A stretch of 64,000 nt of DNA from Salinisphaera sp002433465 (GTDB lineage Bacteria > Pseudomonadota > Gammaproteobacteria > Nevskiales > Salinisphaeraceae), in assembly GCF_040361435.1 (NCBI RefSeq), contig NZ_APNL01000002.1:62001-126000 (forward strand), read 5' to 3'. A model generated the notes under the pieces. That model did not search any database. It was not told the DNA's origin and saw only the letters and a program-made list of their open reading frames with translations. The position numbers and the translations under genes were made by a program. Positions 44,498 to 53,085 of the stretch are shown piece after piece; position 1 is the stretch's first letter, and each line of letters opens with the position of its first letter.

Positions 44498-47167
44498 ATG
44501 ACCCGTCTACGCCCCCTGCTGCTGCTGTGCCTATGGGCTGCCGCCCTACCCGTGCTGGCAGCCCCCGCTCAAGACGACGCCGTACGCCGTACGACGCTGG
44601 ACAACGGTCTGCAGGTCATCGTGGTGCCGAACCGGCTTGCGCCCACGGTGACCACGATGATGAATTACGACGTGGGTTCGCGCGATGCCCCGGCCGGCTT
44701 TCCCGGCATGGCGCATGCGCAGGAACACATGATGTTTCGCGGCACCGACGACCTGTCCGCGGCGCAGATCTCGGCCATTGCCGCGGCCATGGGCGGCCGC
44801 TTCAATGCCGATACCCAGGACGAAGTCACCCGCTACTACTTCACCGTGCCGGCCCAGTATCTCGAGGTGGCACTACGGCTGCACGCCGAGCGCATGCGCT
44901 CGGTCGCCAACGATCAGAGCGCCTGGGAGAAGGAACGCGGCGCCATCGAGCAGGAAGTCGCCCGCGATCTGTCCAGTCCGGACTATGTCGCCTATACCCG
45001 CCTGCGCGAGCAGCTGTTCGCGGGCACGCCCTATGCCCACGACGCGCTCGGCACGAAAGCCTCCTTCGACAAGACCACGGGCAAGATGCTCAAGGCCTTT
45101 CACGAGCGCTGGTATACGCCCAATAACGCCACCCTGATCGTGAGCGGCGACGTCGACGCCAAGCAGACCCTGGCCACCGTGGGCCGCCTGTTCGGCGATA
45201 TCGAGCCGCACGAACTGCCCAAGACCGCGCCGGTTGCGCTCTCGCCGGTGGATGCCGAGCCTATCCGCATGGCCACCGATGCCGGCTATGGCCTGGCCTA
45301 CCTCGCCTTTCGTGCCCCCGGCACGCACAGCGCCGACGAGTACGCCGCCGCCAATGTACTCGCCACCATCCTCAACAACCCGCGCAGCGCGCTGTATAGC
45401 CGGCTGGTGGCCACCGGCAAGAGCCTGGGCACCCAGTTCGCCCTCGACGGCCTGCGCGAAGCCGGCATCGCCTATGCCGCCGCGGCCTTTCCCAAGGGCG
45501 CCGACAGCGATGCCCTGGTGGCGCAAATGCGCGACGTGCTGGGCGATATCGCGGACAAAGGCGCAAGCGCAGAGCAGGTCGAAGCCGCCAAACGCCAGCT
45601 CACGACCCGCAACGCCGCCGCCCGCGATTCCATCGAAGGGCTCGCCGAGCAGTGGTCGCAGGCGGTTGCGATCGACGGCCTGGCCTCGCCGGATGCCCAG
45701 CTGGCCGCCATTCGCCGCGTCGACGCCAAGGCGGTCAATCGCTTGGCACAACGTATGCTCGATCCAGACCAGAGCGTGCTGACGGTGCTCACGCCCGAAG
45801 GCTCGGGCGCACCCGCCGCCGGCGACGGCTTCGGCGGCGGCGAATCCTTCGCGCCGAGCCATGCGGCCGATGTCGACCTGCCGGACTGGGCCGCCAAACC
45901 GCTGGCCAGCATCGACACGCCCACGCCGCGCGTTACCCCGCAACAAAGCACGCTGGACAACGGCCTGCGTCTGATCGTGGTGCCCACTGATGCCACCCAT
46001 GCCGTGCACGTCTACGGCCATATCCGTAACGAACCCTATCTGCAGGCGCCCAAGGGCAAGGAAGGCATCGACGGCGTACTGTCGAGCCTGCTCGATTACG
46101 GCACCCGAAAGCACGACCGGGTGGCTTATCAGGCCGAACTCGATGCGATCGGTGCCCAGGCCAGCGCCGGCAGCGATTTCTCGTTGACCGTGCTGCCCGA
46201 ACACTTCGACCGCGGCCTGGCGCTACTCGCCGAAAACGAGCTGGCTCCCGCGCTGCCCAAAGAGGCCTTCAAGGTCGTGCAGGCCCAGACGGCCGGCGCG
46301 GTGGCCGGCCAGCTGACCAGCCCGGATTTTCATGCCGGGCAGGCGCTCAAGCGCGCGCTCTTGCCGAACGACGATCCGACCCTGCGCCATGCCACGCCGG
46401 CCACGGTGAACGGCCTGTCCCTGGCCGACGTCACCGACTACTACGACAAGACATTCCGACCCGACCTGGCCACGCTGGTGGTCGTCGGCGACGTTGATAC
46501 CGCCCAGGTACGCAAGGCGGTAGAAAAGAACTTTGGCGCCTGGAAAGCCAAAGGGCCAACGCCCGACGTGGACCTACCTGCAGTGTCCGCCAATAAAGCC
46601 GCCACCGTGCACGTGCCCGACAGCGCCCGCGTACAGGACACGGTTCAGGTCGCCGAAACCCTGGGCCTGCAGCCGACGGACGAAGATTACCGCGCCCTTG
46701 AACTCGGCAACCAGGTGCTCACCGGCGGTTTCTATGCCAGCCGGCTCTATCGCGAGCTGCGCGCCGAGCGCGGGCTGGTGTACTACATTCATTCCGGCCT
46801 GCAGGCCGACCGTACCCGCGCCCGGCTGGCGTTCGAATACGGCAGCCAGCCGGACAAAGTGGCCGAAGCCAATCGCCTGATTGCCGATGCGCTCGCCGAT
46901 ATGGCCAAGGCACCGGTATCCGCTGCCGAACTGCATCGTGCCCAGGCCGGGCTCGTGCGCCAGGTACCGTTGGGCGAAGCCAGTGCCGGCGCCATCGGCA
47001 TGGGGCTGCTCTCGCGCGTGGAGAACGGCCTGCCGCTGGACGCGCCCTATCGTGCCGCACGGGCGTACCAGTCGCTGGATGCCGAGGCGATCCAGGCAGC
47101 CTTCAAGCGCTGGATACGCCCCGATGCCCTGGTGCACGTCATCCAGGGGCCGGCGCCGGCGTCCTAG
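44498..47167 (+). CDS. M16 family zinc metalloprotease (PqqL/processing peptidase-like)
   Basis: 889 residues, signal peptide cut near VLAAP. The first M16 half has the inverted zinc site H73-x-x-E76-H77 (AHAQEHMMFRG) and a glutamate helix (ERGAIEQEVARD) for the third ligand, so it is catalytic. The second half starts at about residue 490 (TLDNGLRLIVVPTD) and lacks the HxxEH motif. Degrades peptides in the periplasm; possible roles include protein turnover. A longer start at 44450 is not preferred because it precedes the signal peptide. Confidence 0.88.
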   Translation: MTRLRPLLLLCLWAAALPVLAAPAQDDAVRRTTLDNGLQVIVVPNRLAPTVTTMMNYDVGSRDAPAGFPGMAHAQEHMMFRGTDDLSAAQISAIAAAMGGRFNADTQDEVTRYYFTVPAQYLEVALRLHAERMRSVANDQSAWEKERGAIEQEVARDLSSPDYVAYTRLREQLFAGTPYAHDALGTKASFDKTTGKMLKAFHERWYTPNNATLIVSGDVDAKQTLATVGRLFGDIEPHELPKTAPVALSPVDAEPIRMATDAGYGLAYLAFRAPGTHSADEYAAANVLATILNNPRSALYSRLVATGKSLGTQFALDGLREAGIAYAAAAFPKGADSDALVAQMRDVLGDIADKGASAEQVEAAKRQLTTRNAAARDSIEGLAEQWSQAVAIDGLASPDAQLAAIRRVDAKAVNRLAQRMLDPDQSVLTVLTPEGSGAPAAGDGFGGGESFAPSHAADVDLPDWAAKPLASIDTPTPRVTPQQSTLDNGLRLIVVPTDATHAVHVYGHIRNEPYLQAPKGKEGIDGVLSSLLDYGTRKHDRVAYQAELDAIGAQASAGSDFSLTVLPEHFDRGLALLAENELAPALPKEAFKVVQAQTAGAVAGQLTSPDFHAGQALKRALLPNDDPTLRHATPATVNGLSLADVTDYYDKTFRPDLATLVVVGDVDTAQVRKAVEKNFGAWKAKGPTPDVDLPAVSANKAATVHVPDSARVQDTVQVAETLGLQPTDEDYRALELGNQVLTGGFYASRLYRELRAERGLVYYIHSGLQADRTRARLAFEYGSQPDKVAEANRLIADALADMAKAPVSAAELHRAQAGLVRQVPLGEASAGAIGMGLLSRVENGLPLDAPYRAARAYQSLDAEAIQAAFKRWIRPDALVHVIQGPAPAS

Positions 47168-47402
47168 CCAACCTTATCCCCTCGCGGAAACCGACACGGC
47201 GCCGGTCGCGTAGTTGCCATAGTCAGGCGGGCGTCGCCGGGCGGGCCGGCGGCATGCCGTGGCTCGAAAGGGCATCGACATGGGCCCTTTCGACTTTTGT
47301 ATAAGGCAACGACCGGGCCGGACAATCCGGCAACACGCGCGTTAGACTGAGCCTGCGGCCGCCCGCCCGGCCTCGTTCCGCTCGCGACTTTTCGGAGAGC
47401 CC

Positions 47403-48146
47403 ATGCAAATCGGCCTGTTCGTGCCCTGTTTCATCGATGCCTTCTATCCCGGCGTGGGCATTGCCACGCTGGAATTGCTGGAACGCTTCGACTGCAAGGT
47501 GGACTACCCCTTCGACCAGACCTGCTGTGGCCAGCCCATGGTCAACTCCGGCTGCCACGACGAAGCACGGGCCACCGAAGCGCTGTTCGTGAAGAACTTC
47601 GCGAAATACGACGTCATCGTGGCGCCGTCCGGCTCCTGCGTGCACCAGATACGCGACAACCTGACCGCCATCGAGCAGACGCCGGAGGTCAAACACGTAC
47701 GCGAGAACACGCTCGAACTGGTCGAGTTCCTGCACGACGTACTCAAGGTCGATGCATTCCCCTGGGCGCGTTTCGAGCACCGCGTGGGCTATCACGACTC
47801 CTGCAACACGCTGCGCAATCTCGGCCACGGCAAGCCCAGCGAACTGCACGGCGAATATTTCTCCAAGCCGCGGGCACTGCTGGAAAAGGTCGCCGGCATC
47901 GAGCTGGTCTCCATCGACCGGCCGGACGAATGCTGCGGCTTTGGCGGCACCTTCTCGGTGACCGAACCGGACGTCTCTACCCGGATGGGCCAAGACAAGA
48001 TCGCCGATCACGGCCGCAACGGCGCGGAATATATCGTCTCGGCCGATTCGTCGTGTCTGATGCACCAGTCCGGCTGTGCTGCCCGCATCGGCGCGCCGAT
48101 CCGCTTCAAGCACATCGCTGAAATCCTCAACGGGGCAAGCCAATGA
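47403..48146 (+). CDS. lutA: L-lactate oxidation complex subunit LutA (Fe-S protein)
   Basis: 247 residues. Two cysteine-rich CCG domains: FDQTCCGQPMVNSGC and RPDECCGFGGTFSV, the hallmark of LutA/YkgE. With LutB and LutC it oxidises L-lactate to pyruvate in the cytoplasm, at the inner membrane face. First gene of the lut operon; it overlaps lutB by four bases. Confidence 0.93.
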   Translation: MQIGLFVPCFIDAFYPGVGIATLELLERFDCKVDYPFDQTCCGQPMVNSGCHDEARATEALFVKNFAKYDVIVAPSGSCVHQIRDNLTAIEQTPEVKHVRENTLELVEFLHDVLKVDAFPWARFEHRVGYHDSCNTLRNLGHGKPSELHGEYFSKPRALLEKVAGIELVSIDRPDECCGFGGTFSVTEPDVSTRMGQDKIADHGRNGAEYIVSADSSCLMHQSGCAARIGAPIRFKHIAEILNGASQ

Positions 48147-49636
48147 ACGGCAACGAACCCAATCCCGCGGCCACCATGAAACGCGCCACGCCGGAGCCCC
48201 AGCCGCGCCCGGCGAAGGCCGCCGACGGCAAGCGCGTGGACCATGCGCGTTCGGCTAAGCAGTTTCTGAACGCGCCGGAACACGCCAAATCGCACGACAC
48301 CCGCGTCTGGGCCATGCGCAGCAAGCGCGACAAACAGGCCCATACGATCGAGGAATGGGAAGAGCTGCGCCAGCTGGCCAGCGACATCAAGACGCACACG
48401 CTCACCAACCTCGACACCTATCTCGAGCAGTTCGAGGCCAACGCCAAGGCCAACGGCATCCACGTGCACTGGGCGAAAGACGGCGCCGAGCACAACCGCA
48501 TCATCCACGAGATCTTCAACGATCACGGCGTGAAGAGCGTGATCAAGGCGAAGTCCATGCTCATGGAAGAGTGCGGCTTTCGGCACTACATGGACGGCGT
48601 GGGCATCGAAATCGTGGAAACCGATCTGGGCGAGCGTATCCAGCAGCTCGACGGCGAAGACCCGAGCCATATCGTGGTGCCGCCCGTGCACAAGATGCGT
48701 TCGGACGTGGCGCGGCTGTTCGCCGACAAGCTTGGTTCAGATCCCGACAACGACGACGCCCACTATCTCGCCGGGGCCCAGCGTGACGCCACGCGGCCGC
48801 TGATTCTGGACGCCGATGCCGGCATGACCGGTGCCAACTTCGCCGTGGCCGAAACCGGCGGCTTCGTGGTCTGCACCAACGAAGGCAACGCCGACCTGTC
48901 GGCCAACGTGCCCAACCTGCACGTGGCCTCCATCGGCATCGAAAAACTCGTGCCCCGCGTGGAAGACATGGGCGTATTCATCCGCCTGCTGTCGCGCTCG
49001 GCGCTCGGCTCGCCCATCACCCAGTACACATCGCATTTCCGCGGCCCCAAGCAAGGCGGCGAGATGCATATCGTGCTGGTCGACAACGGCCGCTCCAAGC
49101 GCCTGGGCATGGAGAAGTTCTGGTCGTCGCTCAAGTGCATTCGCTGCGGCGCCTGCATGAACACCTGCCCGGTGTACCGGCGTTCCGGCGGGCTGAGCTA
49201 TGGCGCGACCTATGCCGGCCCGCTGGGGCTGATCCTCAACCCCACCTTCGACGCCCACCGCTATTCCAATCTGCCGTTTGCCTCCACGCTCAACGGCAGC
49301 TGCACCAACGTGTGCCCGGTGAAGATCAATATCCACGAACAGATCTTCGGCTGGCGTCAGGTGTTGGCCGAGAACGGCCACCTGCCGTGGACCAAGAAAA
49401 CCGGGCTCGCCGCGGCCGGCAAGGTGCTGGCCAGCCCCAAGGGCTATCGCGCCGCGATCAAGGCCACCAACTCCGCGCTAAAGCATTTGCCGCGCTGGGC
49501 GATCTACAACCGCATGAACGCCTGGGGCGAAGGCCGCGAAATGCCCAGCCCGCCCGACAACGGCACCTTCCACGACTGGTACAAGCGCCATCGTCTCAAC
49601 CGGGATGGCGCAAGCCGCAACACCCCGGAGAACTAA
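48143..49636 (+). CDS. lutB: L-lactate oxidation iron-sulfur subunit LutB
   Basis: 497 residues. LUD domain in the first two-thirds, then a ferredoxin-like region with CIRCGACMNTCPVYRRSGG and SCTNVCPVKINIHEQIFGW for two 4Fe-4S clusters. This is LutB/YkgF. Overlaps lutA by four bases; the next gene begins five bases after the stop and is not lutC. Confidence 0.93.
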   Translation: MNGNEPNPAATMKRATPEPQPRPAKAADGKRVDHARSAKQFLNAPEHAKSHDTRVWAMRSKRDKQAHTIEEWEELRQLASDIKTHTLTNLDTYLEQFEANAKANGIHVHWAKDGAEHNRIIHEIFNDHGVKSVIKAKSMLMEECGFRHYMDGVGIEIVETDLGERIQQLDGEDPSHIVVPPVHKMRSDVARLFADKLGSDPDNDDAHYLAGAQRDATRPLILDADAGMTGANFAVAETGGFVVCTNEGNADLSANVPNLHVASIGIEKLVPRVEDMGVFIRLLSRSALGSPITQYTSHFRGPKQGGEMHIVLVDNGRSKRLGMEKFWSSLKCIRCGACMNTCPVYRRSGGLSYGATYAGPLGLILNPTFDAHRYSNLPFASTLNGSCTNVCPVKINIHEQIFGWRQVLAENGHLPWTKKTGLAAAGKVLASPKGYRAAIKATNSALKHLPRWAIYNRMNAWGEGREMPSPPDNGTFHDWYKRHRLNRDGASRNTPEN

Positions 49637-49640
49637 CGCC

Positions 49641-50360
49641 ATGGCCCACGACACCCAGAGATTGCCCGCTGAGAACGCCATTCTCGAAGCGTGGCACGAC
49701 AACGCGGCGGCCTGGGTGCACGCCATTCATCAGCACGGCATCGCCAGCCGCCGCACCACCGACCGCGCCATCGTGGATACCGTGCTCGACTGCGGGCCCG
49801 AGCGCGTGCTCGACATCGGCTGCGGCGAAGGCTGGCTGCTGCGCGCACTGGCCGCCGAAGACATCGCCTGTACCGGCATCGATGCCGTGCCCGAGCTCAT
49901 CGACGCCGCGCGCGAGAAGTGCGTCAACCCGAACGTCGACCTCAAGGTCTGTGCCTACGAAGACCTGGCCGACGCCGAGTTCGCCGAACCCTTCGATATG
50001 GCCGTGTGCAACTTCTCCCTGCTCGGCGAAGACAGCGTGGACGATGCCCTGGCCGGCGCGGCCCGCGCGGTGGTCCCCGGCGGGCTGCTGGTCATCCAGA
50101 CCCTGCACCCGCTCACCGCCTGCGGCGACCGGCCCTATATAGACGGCTGGCGCAGTGCCAGCGGTGCCTGCCTGGGCAGCGGCTTCCAGGACGACGCCCC
50201 CTGGTATTTCCGCACCCTCGGGCGCTGGCTGGAACTCGTCAACAGCGGCGACTGGCGTCTGGCCGCGGTTGAGGAACCGCTCGACGACAACCACTATCTG
50301 CCGGCCTCGCTGATACTCATCGCCATCCGCCAGCCGACCGACGACGACCCGGAGCTTTAA
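49641..50360 (+). CDS. Class I SAM-dependent methyltransferase inserted in the lut operon
   Basis: 239 residues. The SAM-binding motif I is RVLDIGCGEGWLLRALA, followed by ITGIDAVPELIDAAR-type motif II (here CTGIDAVPELIDAA) and the acidic NFSLLGEDSVDDAL region. The substrate is unknown. It lies between lutB (4 bases after its stop) and lutC (3 bases before its start), so it is cotranscribed and translationally linked. Known lut operons run lutABC without it. Confidence 0.85.
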   Translation: MAHDTQRLPAENAILEAWHDNAAAWVHAIHQHGIASRRTTDRAIVDTVLDCGPERVLDIGCGEGWLLRALAAEDIACTGIDAVPELIDAAREKCVNPNVDLKVCAYEDLADAEFAEPFDMAVCNFSLLGEDSVDDALAGAARAVVPGGLLVIQTLHPLTACGDRPYIDGWRSASGACLGSGFQDDAPWYFRTLGRWLELVNSGDWRLAAVEEPLDDNHYLPASLILIAIRQPTDDDPEL

Positions 50361-50363
50361 CCC

Positions 50364-50993
50364 ATGAGCAGCCGCGACGACATCCTCGGCGCCGTTCGCA
50401 GCGCCAAACCGGGCCTCGACGCGCCCGCACCCACGGTGCCGAACTACGACGACAACTACCCGCAGGAACGCGCCGGCCTCGTCGACCTGTTCGCCGAACG
50501 CCTGACCATGATGGGCGGCAGCTGGCATGCGCTGGGCGACGGCCAGAGCATCGAAGACGCCGTACAGCAGGCGCTCGCCGAAAAGCTGGGCAAACCGTTC
50601 GCCGACGCCGTGATTGCCTCCAACGTGCAGGAAGTCGCCGGCAACCGGACGCTCACCAACAGCGACGACCCGGCCACCGTCCACGACGTGGATATCGCCG
50701 TGCTGCGTGCACGCTTCGGCGTAGCCGAAACCGGCAGCGTGGCCTTTACCGAAGCCGAACTCACCGTCAACGCCATCGCCTATCTCGCCCAGCACCTCGT
50801 CGTACTGATCGACCCGGCCGAAATCGTCACCAACCTCCACCGCGCCTACCAGCGCGACGATTTCGTGAGCGCAAACTACACCGTCTTCCACACCGGCCCC
50901 TCGGCCACCGCGGATATCGAAGGCGTGCTTGTTCGTGGGGCGCAGGGGGTGCGGTCTTTGACGGTGATTCCGGTGTCTGCGAACCCGGCCTGA
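50364..50993 (+). CDS. lutC: L-lactate oxidation subunit LutC (LUD domain)
   Basis: 209 residues, LUD superfamily: DAVIASNVQEVAGNRTLTNS, GVAETGSVAFTEAELTVNAI, LAQHLVVLIDPAEIV, and the C-terminal FHTGPSATADIEG-x-LVRGAQG motif. Matches LutC/YkgG. Completes the lut operon. No lactate permease or regulator (LutR) is adjacent. Confidence 0.92.
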   Translation: MSSRDDILGAVRSAKPGLDAPAPTVPNYDDNYPQERAGLVDLFAERLTMMGGSWHALGDGQSIEDAVQQALAEKLGKPFADAVIASNVQEVAGNRTLTNSDDPATVHDVDIAVLRARFGVAETGSVAFTEAELTVNAIAYLAQHLVVLIDPAEIVTNLHRAYQRDDFVSANYTVFHTGPSATADIEGVLVRGAQGVRSLTVIPVSANPA

Positions 50994-51066
50994 GCACTAG
51001 CGACACCGCATCTGGATCGTCACCGCATGATGTACGATTGAACCATCGGCAACATGGATGTCGCTC

Positions 51067-51264
51067 ATGCGTACGACGATCAATCTAGATGATGCATTAC
51101 TCGCCGAGGCGCAACGCCTGACCGGCCTGTCAGAGCGCACCGCGCTCGTACGCGAAGCGCTGTCGGCGCTGATCCAACGGGAGAGTGCGCAGCGCCTCGC
51201 ACGTCTGGGCGGCAGCGAACCGCAATTGAATAACCCGCCGCGGCGCCAATCCGAACCCGCGTGA
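51067..51264 (+). CDS. vapB: VapB-type antitoxin (ribbon-helix-helix)
   Basis: 65 residues starting MRTTINLDDALLAEAQRLTG, a ribbon-helix-helix of the DUF2191/VapB type. The C-terminal tail (GGSEPQLNNPPRRQSEPA) is the disordered toxin-binding part. The toxin start overlaps its stop codon (GTGA). An alternative start three codons upstream cannot be excluded. Confidence 0.85.
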   Translation: MRTTINLDDALLAEAQRLTGLSERTALVREALSALIQRESAQRLARLGGSEPQLNNPPRRQSEPA

Positions 51265-51638
51265 TTCTTGTCGATACCTCGATCTGGATCGACCATTTCC
51301 GACATGGCGACGCGGCCCTGGCCTCGCGCCTGAACAGCAACGAAGTCTGTAGCCACCCAATGGTGCTCGGCGAACTGGCCTGCGGACACTTCAAGGCACG
51401 CCGCGAAATATTCGCGCTGCTCGATGCACTACCCATGGCACCCGTCGCAACGCACACCGAAGCGCGCGACTTCATTGAGCGTCACGCGCTGATGGGCCGG
51501 GGCATCGGCTTCGTGGACGTGCACCTGCTCGCAGCGGCGGCACTCATGGGCGATGGTCGCTTATGGACGAGAGATAAACGCCTCGCGCGAACGGCCGGCG
51601 AACTGAACCTTGCGATGGATCCTGCGGGCGGTTCGTGA
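51261..51638 (+). CDS. vapC: VapC-type PIN-domain toxin
   Basis: 125 residues from GTG 51261. PIN acidic residues: D5 in ILVDTSIWIDHF, E in VLGELACGHF, and the D pair around FVDVHLLAAA and WTRDKRL. Acts as a site-specific RNase on tRNA or rRNA in family members. Translationally coupled to the antitoxin. Confidence 0.88.
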   Translation: MILVDTSIWIDHFRHGDAALASRLNSNEVCSHPMVLGELACGHFKARREIFALLDALPMAPVATHTEARDFIERHALMGRGIGFVDVHLLAAAALMGDGRLWTRDKRLARTAGELNLAMDPAGGS

Positions 51639-51708
51639 GCGCTGCTGCGAACTCAACGCAGCCCTGAGCGCGCTTATCGCCGAGAGTTCGACACGCGCAT
51701 CCAGCTAT

Positions 51709-52593
51709 TCATATCGCGGCGTCTGCGCGCGCCTCTTGCAACGCCTTTAGCGTGCGCCCGCCTTCATCTTTCCAGCAGATCCGGCCATTCGCACTGCCGC
51801 CGACCAGCACACCGGCCGCCGAAGACGGCGAATTGAAGCGAAAATCCTGGGTGAATCGAAGCCCCTGGCCGTCACGCACCAACACCCCACGATCCTGCAA
51901 CTGCTGGCGCATATCCCGCATGTGCTCGTGAATCGAGACGGTTTCGTCCAGACGTGCCATCGAGTCTTCCAGCACGACAAACCCGTCGGCTACTTCGCGG
52001 CCTCGTCCCCGAGCGCCGCGCTCGTTCAAGTGCAGTTCGATCGGCGTGGACTGACTGGGCGCAGATTCAACTCGTGCCTGGCCCGCAGCGGACTCAAACG
52101 CATCGATACCCAGAACAGGAAAAATCACCAGCATCTCGTCCAGAAACCATTCCGCATCGGCCCGATCGGCTTCCGACAGCGGCGGCACGCCCGGCGTCGT
52201 TCCATTTTCCACCGCCCATTGATTGGCACGCTTGGCCAGCTCGATCAGGCGGGATTCCAGATAGCGTACATGCGCCTTGTTCAAGCCCTCGTTGGTGCTG
52301 GTGAACGCCACCGCGCGGGTCCAGAACTCCTTGCCCGCTACATGCTGCTTGAGCCGCTCGCCCAGCACATCCGCCTCGCCCACATACAAACGCGGCGCCC
52401 CGTCTTCGGCCGGGCCGTTAAGCACATAAACACCCGGCTGACGCAGCTCATCACGCGCAAGCGCACGGCCGATCTCCGACCGGCTCACCACCACCGCCCG
52501 ACCGGTCCAGTTGGATTTCTCCACCACCCGCAGCCCGTCCGGCGTGCCGTCGGCCAGGAAGATGCGAATGGAGGTTGGGCGCGGCTGGGTCAT
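51709..52593 (-). CDS. GIY-YIG nuclease-like protein with C-terminal DUF4357
   Basis: 294 residues. The N-terminal half has GIY-YIG elements: GVYVLNGPAEDGAPRLYVGE, then RLKQHV and FWTRAVAFTS with LNKAHVRYLESRL. The C-terminal 60 residues (DRGVLVRDGQGLRFTQDFRFNS then ANGRICWKDEGG-TLK) form DUF4357, seen near restriction and defence genes. Separated by 36 bases from a Phd-like antitoxin gene upstream on the same strand. Predicted nuclease; target unknown. Confidence 0.78.
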   Translation of the reverse strand: MTQPRPTSIRIFLADGTPDGLRVVEKSNWTGRAVVVSRSEIGRALARDELRQPGVYVLNGPAEDGAPRLYVGEADVLGERLKQHVAGKEFWTRAVAFTSTNEGLNKAHVRYLESRLIELAKRANQWAVENGTTPGVPPLSEADRADAEWFLDEMLVIFPVLGIDAFESAAGQARVESAPSQSTPIELHLNERGARGRGREVADGFVVLEDSMARLDETVSIHEHMRDMRQQLQDRGVLVRDGQGLRFTQDFRFNSPSSAAGVLVGGSANGRICWKDEGGRTLKALQEARADAAI

Positions 52594-52629
52594 GGCGTCC
52601 TGGTATCGATGTGAGAGGCGACGCCTACC

Positions 52630-52863
52630 CTAGCGCGACTGCGTATCAAAGCGCGCGACTCGCTCACCGCCGGGAAAATATCGGCCGTCGAGACTTTGGT
52701 TTTCACGCCGGATACGTCGAACGGTGATGCTTTTTTGTGTAGGCACGGCATCCAACGTAAACATCGACCCATCGCGACGACGGATCCGCACTGGTTCGCT
52801 CTGGGGGAGCGTAAGCAGCTTGACGAGGTTTTGCCGTGCTTCGGAATAAGTGAACACTCTCAT
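52630..52863 (-). CDS. Phd/YefM-like antitoxin
   Basis: 77 residues beginning MRVFTYSEARQNLVKLLTLP, the DNA-binding fold of prevent-host-death antitoxins, then RIRRRDGSMFTLDAVPT. A GGAG ribosome-binding site lies nine bases before the ATG. No PIN, Doc or RelE toxin sits beside it; the next gene on its strand, 36 bases downstream, is the GIY-YIG/DUF4357 protein. Confidence 0.7.
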   Translation of the reverse strand: MRVFTYSEARQNLVKLLTLPQSEPVRIRRRDGSMFTLDAVPTQKSITVRRIRRENQSLDGRYFPGGERVARFDTQSR

Positions 52864-53085
52864 CGCTTGATCTCCACAGCCCGCCTCGCGTCGATCGCAT
52901 CACCTGACCCTGGCAGCCAGAGTATTAGCGATCTCGTGCAGCAATATTTCAGGCAACGATTTATTGGTATCCGTTGTAGCATTCATGATCGCCGCTGTTC
53001 TCGTCGACGAAAATTACCGTTCGACAATCGATAGCCAACGCCGTAAAGCGCCCGACGCCAGCCCAGCTCAAAAGATTCATACCGC

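Noticed and set aside
44873..46204. 443-codon minus-strand open frame
   Set aside because: Antisense to the M16 peptidase; no recognisable motif.
52864..53085. Missing toxin gene next to the Phd-like antitoxin
   Set aside because: No frame in the spacer encodes Doc, RelE or PIN features.
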